Shown piece after piece: positions 57,520 to 64,000 of a DNA stretch of 64,000 nucleotides. The DNA is from Intrasporangium flavum. GTDB taxonomy: Bacteria > Actinomycetota > Actinomycetes > Actinomycetales > Dermatophilaceae. The notes under the pieces were generated by a model. It was not told where the DNA came from. It made no database searches and saw only the letters and a list, made by a program, of their open reading frames with translations. Position 1 is the first letter of the stretch, and the number at the start of each line of letters is the position of its first letter. Position numbers and translations under genes: made by a program. The stretch is taken from assembly GCF_001956915.1 (NCBI RefSeq), contig NZ_MLJO01000012.1, positions 1 through 64,000 on the forward strand, written 5' to 3'.

Positions 57520-58638
57520 GTGGAGACGACGCGCGGGACCGCCAGCGACCTGTTCGACCCCGACCGGGTCGACGCCGACGCGCTCGCCGACGGGGGCTCG
57601 GGCTCGTCCGGATCCGGTGGGTCCGGCGACGACCACGGCAAGGGCCGCGGCGACGACGGAAGCGGCCGGCGCGAGAAGCGTCGCAACCGCAAGGTGCTCG
57701 TCGCCGCCCTCGTGCTCCTGCTCGTGCCGGTCCTCGCCGTCGGCGGCTACCTCGCGTGGCTCAACCACCTCGTCACCGACAACGTCAAGCAGGAGCTGCT
57801 CCTGCCCGACGCGTCCGGCCCGGGCGCGCTGCCCACGCTGCCCGACGGGAGCGTCGTGACCCAGCCGGCCGGCAACGGCACCAACTACCTCATCATCGGC
57901 AACGACGCCGGGCCCGACCGCGTCGGCGCCCGCTCCGACGTCATGGTGCTCGTGCACATCCCGGCCGACCACTCGCGCGTCACGCTGATCCACTTCCCGC
58001 GCGACCTCTACGTCTCGATCCCGGGCAAGGGCAAGAACAAGCTCAACGCCGCGTACGCCTTCGGCGGCGCGCCGCTGCTGGTCCGCACGATGCAGGACCT
58101 GCTCGGCGTGCGCGTCGACCACGTCGCGATGCTCGGTTTCGAGCAGTTCAAGGCCATGACCGACGCCGTCGGTGGCGTCGACGTGAACGTCGAGGAGCCG
58201 AGCAAGGACAACGGCTACGACTTCCAGGTCGGCACCATGCACATGGACGGCGACATGGCCCTGGCCTTCGTCCGCGAGCGCAAGCAGCTGTCCGAGGGCG
58301 ACATCTCGCGCGGCCGCCGCCAGCTGGCCTTCATCAAGGCGCTCATGCTCAAGACGCTGAACAAGGACGTCCTGCTCAACCCGGTCAAGCTCGGCCAGTT
58401 CGCCGACGCCGCGACGAAGAACCTCACCGTCGACCAGCACCTCGACGTGGGCACGATGCGTTCGGAGGCCCTGGCGCTGCGCGACATCCGCGGCGGCGAC
58501 ATCCGGTTCATCACCGCCCCGTTCACCGGCTTCGGCACGAGCCCGGCCGGCGCGTCGATCGACATCGTCGACGAGGTCAAGATGAAGGACCTCGGCGAGG
58601 CGATCCGCAACGACGAGCTCAACTCCTACCAGGACTGA
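57520..58638 (+). CDS. LytR-CpsA-Psr (LCP) family glycopolymer ligase
   Basis: Attaches polysaccharide from a lipid carrier to peptidoglycan outside the membrane. The 372-residue protein has an Asp/Gly/Ser-rich cytoplasmic tail, one membrane helix (59-80) and the LCP domain with RSDVMVLVHI, HFPRDLYVSIPG and GRRQLAFIKAL, which contain the conserved Asp and Arg residues that hold the diphosphate lipid. Its place at the end of the glycosyltransferase series suggests that the polymer of this locus is cell-wall linked. Confidence 0.9.
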   Translation: METTRGTASDLFDPDRVDADALADGGSGSSGSGGSGDDHGKGRGDDGSGRREKRRNRKVLVAALVLLLVPVLAVGGYLAWLNHLVTDNVKQELLLPDASGPGALPTLPDGSVVTQPAGNGTNYLIIGNDAGPDRVGARSDVMVLVHIPADHSRVTLIHFPRDLYVSIPGKGKNKLNAAYAFGGAPLLVRTMQDLLGVRVDHVAMLGFEQFKAMTDAVGGVDVNVEEPSKDNGYDFQVGTMHMDGDMALAFVRERKQLSEGDISRGRRQLAFIKALMLKTLNKDVLLNPVKLGQFADAATKNLTVDQHLDVGTMRSEALALRDIRGGDIRFITAPFTGFGTSPAGASIDIVDEVKMKDLGEAIRNDELNSYQD

Positions 58639-58656
58639 CGGCGGGCCGCGCCCGAC

Positions 58657-59637
58657 TCAGGCCGCGCGCCAGCTGCGCAGGTCGCCGGCCGCCGTCCACG
58701 TGCGGTCGCCGACGACGAGCCAGCCGGCCTGAGCCGTGACGGACAGCGCCACCTGCCCGGCGCGCACGCCCCGCGTCGCGACGCACGCGACGACGGTGCT
58801 GCGGTCGGTCCCGACGCGCACGACCTGCACGCCGGCGCACGCGCCGACCACCCGCGCCACGTAGGTGACGATGCCTGCGTCGTCGAGGTTCGACAGGGCC
58901 ACTCCCCCGGCGGCCGTGCCCTCGGCGCGCCACGTGCGGCCGCCGTCGGTCGAGCCGACGACCTCGCCGCCGGCGCAGAGCGCCTGGGCACGCGTGGCCG
59001 AGGTGCGCGACAGGTCGAGGACCGCGGCGCCGCCGCAGGGCTTCGGGTCGGTCGCCTTCGGGGCGACGATGCTCGCCGGGTCGTCGAGGCGGCGCGCCCA
59101 CGAGCCGGTCACCGCGGCCGGCGCCTGCCACGTGCCGCCGCGGTCGCGCGAGGCGTACTGGCTCGGCACGCACGACGCCGAGGACCCGATGACGAAGACA
59201 CGCGATGCGTCGAGGGGCTGCACGCGGGCCAGGGCCCGGGCCGGTGAACGCAGCGTCGTCCACGTGGCGCCGCCGTCGGTCGTCACCTCGAGCGCGGCAC
59301 CTCCGGCCGTGCACGTCCCGGTCGACCCGCGGTAGGCGGTCGACGCGTCGACCCCGGCGACGAGGAGTGCCACCGGGGTCGCGGTGGCCGTGGTCGCCGG
59401 CGACGGGGTCGTGGTGGTGGTCGGGTCAGCGGTCGGGCCGGTGGCGCCCGCGGTCGCGCCGGTCGGCCCGGGGCCGGTCGTGGCGGACGTCGAGGGGGTG
59501 CCGTCGGGCAGGCGGGTGGCCGCCGACGGTGCCGGGGGCGGCCCGTGCAGGCCGCCGGGGCGCAGGGCCACGGCCACGAGCACGGCGTCGATGATCAGCA
59601 GCGCGACGAGCGCGGCCGTCGCCAGCCCTCTCCTCAT
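58657..59637 (-). CDS. Membrane-anchored Asp-box (BNR/beta-propeller-like) protein 1
   Basis: A 326-residue protein with a membrane helix at 6-25, a Pro/Thr/Gly-rich linker (about 30-88) and an extracellular domain with Asp-box repeats (TTDGGATWTTL, SRDRGGTW, STDGGRTWR) typical of beta-propellers. Cysteines recur in similar places in each repeat. It is clearly related to the protein at 61969: same helix (IDAVLVAVALRP versus [12 protein letters not shown]), linker and repeats. It is the last gene after rmlC and the phosphatase. The function is unknown; a scaffold or glycan-binding role is possible. Confidence 0.75.
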   Translation of the reverse strand: MRRGLATAALVALLIIDAVLVAVALRPGGLHGPPPAPSAATRLPDGTPSTSATTGPGPTGATAGATGPTADPTTTTTPSPATTATATPVALLVAGVDASTAYRGSTGTCTAGGAALEVTTDGGATWTTLRSPARALARVQPLDASRVFVIGSSASCVPSQYASRDRGGTWQAPAAVTGSWARRLDDPASIVAPKATDPKPCGGAAVLDLSRTSATRAQALCAGGEVVGSTDGGRTWRAEGTAAGGVALSNLDDAGIVTYVARVVGACAGVQVVRVGTDRSTVVACVATRGVRAGQVALSVTAQAGWLVVGDRTWTAAGDLRSWRAA

Positions 59638-59765
59638 GAGTCATCCCCCTACGCACGGCACCGCCGACCTCCCGTCCCCCGACGGGCCCCCGCGGTCATG
59701 GTAGGGGCGAAATGCCTTGCGACGAGCGGTCGCCCGCAGACTCGGTGGGGATGTCCGGTATGTCC

Positions 59766-60413
59766 TCAGCGGGTCGGCGGACGCAGTGCGCCGGCGACGA
59801 CCGGCAGGACGTCCTCGATCGCGGTGCCCATGAGGGCGTACGCCTCGGCCCCTCGCCCGTACGGGTCGGGGATGTCGGACTCCTCGGCGGCCCGGGCCCG
59901 CACGAAGCCCCGGCGGTCGCGGGCGGCCTCGGCGACGCGCGTCACCCACGGCGTCGCGTCCGGGGACCCCACCTCGGCGTTGGCCTCGGCGGCCGCGGCG
60001 GACAGGTCGGTGTCGGCGAGCAGGTCGGCGAGCTCGCCCAGGGTGAAGGTGCGACGCAGGACGCGCGGATTGAGCGCGACGGCGTCGGAACGGTGCCGCT
60101 GGGTGGCCGCCACGACGAGGTCGGCCTCGGCGAGGATCGCCGGGGTCAGCTGCCGCGAGGCGAACCCGACCGCGTCGGCCCCGGCCCGCTCGAGCAGCTC
60201 CACCGAACCGGGCTCGATCGGGGCGCCGACCATCGCCCGGGTGCCGGCGCTCGACACGACGAGCCCGGTGCCGTCGAGCAGCTGTGCGAGGCGGCGCTCG
60301 ATGTACGGCGAGCGGCACACGTTGCCGGTGCACACGACGAGGACGCGGCCGGCCGGGACCGAGCCCCCGGCGTCGGGCGCTCCCACCGGACCGGCCGGCT
60401 CCACCGCGCTCAC
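59766..60413 (-). CDS. Low-molecular-weight protein-tyrosine phosphatase
   Basis: Removes phosphate from tyrosines, most likely on the BY-kinases of this locus (Wzb/Wzc-type pair). The 215-residue protein has the catalytic loop VCTGNVCRSP (Cys28 to Arg34, CX5R) and the general-acid loop DIPDPYG near the C terminus. It is longer than the usual 150 residues, with an N-terminal extension of about 20 and an insert in the second half. The GTG overlaps the rmlC stop (GTGA), so it is made with the sugar enzyme. Confidence 0.87.
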   Translation of the reverse strand: MSAVEPAGPVGAPDAGGSVPAGRVLVVCTGNVCRSPYIERRLAQLLDGTGLVVSSAGTRAMVGAPIEPGSVELLERAGADAVGFASRQLTPAILAEADLVVAATQRHRSDAVALNPRVLRRTFTLGELADLLADTDLSAAAAEANAEVGSPDATPWVTRVAEAARDRRGFVRARAAEESDIPDPYGRGAEAYALMGTAIEDVLPVVAGALRPPTR

Positions 60414-61018
60414 CGGGATGCCTGCTCGGCGAGCTCTCGCGTGAAGGCGAGGCACGCCTCCCACGTCGGCAGGAGGCCGGCGGCGGCCGCCTCGTCGAGG
60501 GTGGGGGCGGCGGCGTCCTTGGGCGACACGATCGGCTCGAAGCCGGCCGGCAGCTCGAGGCCGACCCGGGGGTCGAGCGGGTTGACCCCGCCCTCGGTCG
60601 AGGGGTTGAACACCTCGGAGCACAGATAGACCGCTGTGCCGTCCTCGACGCAGGCGAGGGCGTGCCCCAGCCCCTCGGCGAGGTAGACGGCGCGCCGGTC
60701 GACGGTGTCGAGCCGGACCGAGTCCCACTCGCCGAAGGTGGGCGAACCGACGCGCAGGTCGACGACGTAGTCGACGAAGACGCCGCTCGTCGCCGTCACG
60801 TACTTCGCCTGCGAGGGCGGCACATCGGCGAAGTGGATCCCCCGCAGCGCCCCGGCGCGCGACACCGAGATGTTCGTCTGGCGCACCGCCATCTCGTGCC
60901 CGATCGCCCCGGCGAGGTGGTCGACGCGGAAGCCCTCGGCGAACAGCCCCCGGTCGTCGGGGAACTGGCGGGGCGTCACCTCGAACGCGCCGGCGATGCG
61001 CAGCGGTCGGATGTCCAT
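60410..61018 (-). CDS. rmlC: dTDP-4-dehydrorhamnose 3,5-epimerase
   Basis: Third step of dTDP-L-rhamnose synthesis. The 202-residue cupin has ALRGIHF with the catalytic His62, QAKYV with Lys72, and Tyr131 in AVYLCSEVF. The second aromatic of the usual CTDYY block is Phe137 here. It starts 49 nt after rmlA on the same strand. rmlB and rmlD are not in the window and must lie elsewhere, perhaps to the right. Confidence 0.9.
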   Translation of the reverse strand: MDIRPLRIAGAFEVTPRQFPDDRGLFAEGFRVDHLAGAIGHEMAVRQTNISVSRAGALRGIHFADVPPSQAKYVTATSGVFVDYVVDLRVGSPTFGEWDSVRLDTVDRRAVYLAEGLGHALACVEDGTAVYLCSEVFNPSTEGGVNPLDPRVGLELPAGFEPIVSPKDAAAPTLDEAAAAGLLPTWEACLAFTRELAEQASR

Positions 61019-61067
61019 CAGGGGGTGTCCTCCGGGAGGTCGTCGGGTGGGTTCGTCGGGAAGCCCG

Positions 61068-61946
61068 TCAGGGGGCGTCGCGGCCCTCGTCGAGCAACCC
61101 GTGCAGGTAGCGACCGTAGCCGCTCTTGAGCTGCTCGTCGGCGTGCACCCGCAGCCCGTCGTCGTCGAGCCAGCCGTTGCGCCAGGCGATCTCCTCGACG
61201 CAGCCGATCTTCTGCCCCTGCCGCGCCTCGACGACGTGCACGAACTGGCTGGCCTCCATGAGGCCCTCGAAGGTGCCGGTGTCGAACCAGGCCGTGCCGC
61301 GGGGAAGGACGCTGACCGACAGCGTGCCGCGTCGGAGGTAGGCGTCGTTGACGGCGGTGATCTCGAGCTCGCCGCGGGCGCTGGGCGTCAGACCGGCGGC
61401 GATCTCGACGACGTCGTTGTCGTAGAAGTAGAGGCCCGGCACGGCGAAGCTGCTCCGGGGGCGGGCCGGCTTCTCCTCGATCGACACGACTCGCCCGGTG
61501 TCGTCGAACTCGACGACGCCGTAGGCCGACGGGTCGGCGACCCGGTAGGCGAAGACGTGCCCGCCGGTCAGCGTCGTGTGCTCGGCGAGGCGGGTGCCGA
61601 GGCCGGGGCCGAAGAAGATGTTGTCGCCGAGGACGAGGGCCACGCTGTCGCCGCCGATGAAGTCGGCACCGAGGACGAACGCCTGGGCCAGGCCGTCGGG
61701 GCTGGGCTGCACGGCGTAGCTGATCGACATGCCCCACTGCGAGCCGTCACCGAGCAGCCGGGTGAACTGGTCGGCGTCCCAGGGCGTCGTGATGACGAGC
61801 ACCTCGCGGATGCCGGCCATCATCAGCGTCGAGAGGGGGTAGTAGACCATCGGCTTGTCGTAGACGGGCATCAGCTGCTTGCTGATGCCGCGCGTGATCG
61901 GGTGCAGCCGGGTGCCGGTACCGCCGGCGAGCACGATCCCCTTCAT
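61068..61946 (-). CDS. rmlA: Glucose-1-phosphate thymidylyltransferase
   Basis: Makes dTDP-glucose from glucose 1-phosphate and dTTP, the first step to dTDP-rhamnose. The 292-residue protein has GGTGTRLHP (8-16), [11 protein letters not shown] (23-33), VLGDNIFFG and the sugar-site motif [16 protein letters not shown]. The length is that of the short RmlA type. The -10 box TACGCT is 8 nt before the ATG. It leads the operon rmlA-rmlC-phosphatase and perhaps the Asp-box protein. Confidence 0.94.
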   Translation of the reverse strand: MKGIVLAGGTGTRLHPITRGISKQLMPVYDKPMVYYPLSTLMMAGIREVLVITTPWDADQFTRLLGDGSQWGMSISYAVQPSPDGLAQAFVLGADFIGGDSVALVLGDNIFFGPGLGTRLAEHTTLTGGHVFAYRVADPSAYGVVEFDDTGRVVSIEEKPARPRSSFAVPGLYFYDNDVVEIAAGLTPSARGELEITAVNDAYLRRGTLSVSVLPRGTAWFDTGTFEGLMEASQFVHVVEARQGQKIGCVEEIAWRNGWLDDDGLRVHADEQLKSGYGRYLHGLLDEGRDAP

Positions 61947-61954
61947 GGTGAGCC

Positions 61955-61960
61955 AGCGTA
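61955..61960 (-). promoter_or_regulatory. -10 box of rmlA
   Basis: TACGCT on the minus strand ends 8 nt before ATG 61946, giving a leaderless or 1-nt-leader mRNA. Confidence 0.45.
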
Positions 61961-61968
61961 TTGGGAGG

Positions 61969-62898
61969 TCACGCGGTGCGCGTCCACGTGCGCAGGTCGG
62001 CGCCGGACCGCCACACGGTGTCGCCGACGGCGAGCCAGCCGGCCGCGTCGACGACGGAGATCGACACTCGCCCCTCGGGCAGGCCGTCCGGCACGACGAC
62101 GCAGGCGACGCTCGTCGCCGACTTCCCCGTGACGCGGGCGAGCTCGACGCCCTCGCAGCCGTCGGCGACGCGCGCGACGTAGGCGCGGGCGGAGCCCTTC
62201 TCCTCGCGCACCGACAGCGCCATGGCACTGCCGACCTGCGCGAGCCGCGTCCACGTGGCACCGCCGTCGGAGGACGTCGTGACCGATCCGTCGCCGCAGA
62301 GGGCGCGAGCGGAGGTGCCGGAGACGCGCGAGAGGTCGACGAGCGTGCCGGGCCCGCAGGGGCGGGCGGTCGGGCGCTCGGGCGTCACCGCCGTGCCCGT
62401 CGCGCCGCCGGGCGTGCGCGACCAGCCGCCCTGGAGCGCGCGGGGGCCGTTCCACGTGCGGGCGCCGTCGTCGGTGATGAACTCCCCCGCCGTGCACGAG
62501 GCGTCCGCGCCGATGACGAACGCGCGGTCGGCCGACACGGGCTGGACGCGTCCGAGGGCCTTGGCGGGCACCACCCGGGTGCCCCACGTGCGTCCGCCGT
62601 CGCCGGTGACCTCGATCGCGGCGCCGCCCTTGTCGCACGTGCCGAGCACGGCGCGCCACGCCCGGGAGTCGTCGAGCGCGACCACGACTTGGCGCAACGG
62701 CACCGGGCGGGTCTCGGGGGTCGGCGAGGGCGTCGGGGTCGAGGTCACCGGGGTCGAGCGCGGCGCCGGGGCCGCGGGCGCGGCGCCCACGGCGTCGGGG
62801 CGGTAGGCGAGCGCGACGAGGGCGGCGTCGACGACGAGCAGCACGAGCAGGCCCACGAGGGCGAGCCGTCCGGTCGAGGAGCGCATCCAGCGGGTCAC
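61969..62898 (-). CDS. Membrane-anchored Asp-box (BNR/beta-propeller-like) protein 2
   Basis: A 309-residue paralogue of the protein at 58657. It has a membrane helix at about 12-32, a Pro/Thr/Ser linker, then repeats [18 protein letters not shown] and [11 protein letters not shown], with cysteines spaced as in paralogue 1. GTG 62898 is preferred to ATG 62886 because TAGAGT ends 7 nt before it. It ends 22 nt upstream of the rmlA start on the same strand, so read-through into the rml operon is possible. The function is unknown. Confidence 0.75.
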   Translation of the reverse strand: MTRWMRSSTGRLALVGLLVLLVVDAALVALAYRPDAVGAAPAAPAPRSTPVTSTPTPSPTPETRPVPLRQVVVALDDSRAWRAVLGTCDKGGAAIEVTGDGGRTWGTRVVPAKALGRVQPVSADRAFVIGADASCTAGEFITDDGARTWNGPRALQGGWSRTPGGATGTAVTPERPTARPCGPGTLVDLSRVSGTSARALCGDGSVTTSSDGGATWTRLAQVGSAMALSVREEKGSARAYVARVADGCEGVELARVTGKSATSVACVVVPDGLPEGRVSISVVDAAGWLAVGDTVWRSGADLRTWTRTA

Positions 62899-62905
62899 GC
62901 GCCTC

Positions 62906-62911
62906 ACTCTA
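62906..62911 (-). promoter_or_regulatory. -10 box of Asp-box protein 2 (leaderless mRNA)
   Basis: TAGAGT on the minus strand ends 7 nt before GTG 62898. Confidence 0.5.
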
Positions 62912-62955
62912 CGGACCCGCCGGGACGAACCGGCGCAACTCGGGCGCGTCGGCAC

Positions 62956-62961
62956 TAGGAT
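62956..62961 (+). promoter_or_regulatory. Candidate -10 box of the second tyrosine-kinase gene
   Basis: TAGGAT would give a leader of about 78 nt before GTG 63046; the -35 is not recognisable. Confidence 0.35.
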
Positions 62962-63045
62962 GCGGCGGGAACCACCAAGTCGGAACGCGCGGAAACCACC
63001 CACCCATCCATCACCCGCGGACCGGCCGAGGGAGAGACGGGGATT

Positions 63046-64000
63046 GTGGAGCTCCAGGACTACCTGAACGTGATCCGGAAGCGGTGGATGATCATCGCCG
63101 CGGTCACGCTCGTGACCCTAGGCCTGTCCGCCGCCTACACGGCACTGTCGCCCCGCACGTATGCCGCGACGACACAGTTCTTCGTGTCGACCTCGGGCGA
63201 CGACACGACCTCGGCCCTCGCGCAGGGCAACACCTTCACGCAGGCGCGGGTCAAGACCTACGCCCAGCTGCTCGAGACGCCGAAGGTGCTCGACCCGGTC
63301 ATCAAGAAGGTCGGCCTCGACTCGACGTCCGACGTGCTCGCGGGCCAGATCACCTCGGCGATCCCCCTCGACACCGTCCTCATCGACGTCACCGTCACGG
63401 CGAGCAGCCCGGGCGCCGCGCAGGCCATCGCCAACGGCATCGCCGACGTCTTCCCGCAGACGGTCGCCGAGATCGAGCGCAAGCCCGGCCAGGACAGCCC
63501 CGTCAAGGTCACGCTGACGACCCCGGCGCAGGCCGACCTGACGCCCGTCAGCCCGAAGCCGACGCGCAACCTCGCGCTCGGCCTCGTCATGGGCCTGCTC
63601 CTCGGGTTCGGTCTCGCCCTGCTGCGCGACGTCCTCGACAAGTCGGTCAAGTCCCAGCGCGACCTCGAGACCGTCACCGACCGCACCCTGCTCGGCGCCA
63701 TCGCCTTCGACACCGACGCGCCGGACCACCCGCTCATCGTCCAGGTCGACCCTCGCAGCCAGCGTGCCGAGGCGTTCCGCTCGTTGCGCACCAACCTGCA
63801 GTTCATCGACGTCGCCGACCCGCCGAAGTCGATCGTCGTCACGTCGTCGCTGCCCGGCGAGGGCAAGTCGACGACCACCGCCAACCTCGCGCTCAGCCTC
63901 GCCGAGACCGGCATGTCGGTCGTCGTCATCGAGGGCGACCTGCGCCGGCCGCGGCTGCTCGACTACCTCGGCTTCGAGGGCTCGGTCGGCCTCACCGACG
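63046..64000 (+). CDS. Wzz/tyrosine autokinase fusion, second copy (cut by the right edge)
   Basis: The first 318 codons of a polysaccharide co-polymerase with BY-kinase. A membrane helix (about 14-32), Wzz domain and second helix (about 182-200) precede Walker A PGEGKSTT (about 272-279) and the A' motif VVIEGDLRRP. It is paralogous to the protein at 45557 (same order, EAFRSLRTNLQF versus EAIRRLRTNLLF), with different loops. GTG 63046 has GGGAGAG about 15 nt and GGGG 3 nt upstream. The Walker B and tyrosine tail lie outside the window. Confidence 0.88.
   Translation, partial: MELQDYLNVIRKRWMIIAAVTLVTLGLSAAYTALSPRTYAATTQFFVSTSGDDTTSALAQGNTFTQARVKTYAQLLETPKVLDPVIKKVGLDSTSDVLAGQITSAIPLDTVLIDVTVTASSPGAAQAIANGIADVFPQTVAEIERKPGQDSPVKVTLTTPAQADLTPVSPKPTRNLALGLVMGLLLGFGLALLRDVLDKSVKSQRDLETVTDRTLLGAIAFDTDAPDHPLIVQVDPRSQRAEAFRSLRTNLQFIDVADPPKSIVVTSSLPGEGKSTTTANLALSLAETGMSVVVIEGDLRRPRLLDYLGFEGSVGLTD

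Overview
The window is very GC-rich, dense bacterial DNA with GTG and TTG starts, 4-bp ATGA/GTGA gene overlaps, and many promoters whose -10 box sits 6-7 nt before the start codon. Together with its gene content (five-helix SdhC, twin-arginine surface proteins, LCP ligase, fused Wzz/tyrosine kinases) this points to an actinomycete. A member of the Micrococcales such as an Intrasporangiaceae/Dermatophilaceae relative is my best guess; the genus is not determined. I found no tRNA, CRISPR, transposase or phage gene.

Left part (1-23.9 kb), housekeeping and salvage. Bases 1-317 look like the promoter and leader of an rRNA operon on the minus strand whose 16S gene lies beyond the left edge. A minus-strand operon follows: BMP-type lipoprotein, ATPase, two permeases, cytidine deaminase (cdd) and thymidine phosphorylase (deoA), a nucleoside uptake and breakdown unit closed by a strong hairpin at 517-551. 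Next are an M20 amidohydrolase, a FhuF-like Fe-S protein, a pseudouridine-breakdown pair (psuG plus a PfkB kinase), a Rieske/thiamine-diphosphate fusion enzyme, a conserved unknown, a B12-mutase large subunit, a GbsR/MarR-type regulator divergent from a two-gene ABC exporter, manC, a GNAT protein, an SDR and a mannosyltransferase-like GT4.

Middle (24-36.7 kb): sdhCAB with a clear terminator, a D,D-carboxypeptidase, a methyltransferase, a BrkB/YihY membrane protein, a 2'-5' RNA ligase-like protein, a glycosyltransferase, trpS, a twin-arginine-exported protein, exonuclease III and a MauE-thioredoxin fusion.

Right part (36.7-64 kb), a large surface-polysaccharide locus. It has nine or so glycosyltransferases, an O-antigen-ligase/polymerase-like protein, a Wzx-type flippase, a pyruvyltransferase, rmlA and rmlC (dTDP-rhamnose), two Wzz/BY-kinase fusions (one cut by the right edge), a low-molecular-weight tyrosine phosphatase, a PAP2 protein and an LCP ligase. 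This is the layout of a Wzx/Wzy-type capsule or exopolysaccharide system. Embedded in it are two PqqD-like proteins, an HprK-like kinase and a nucleotidyltransferase, a set known from peptide-modification systems, next to paralogous twin-arginine-exported proteins sharing a CKLPGNS motif. I regard this module as the most interesting unexplained system in the window. Two membrane-anchored Asp-box (beta-propeller-like) paralogues flank the rml genes and are also unexplained.
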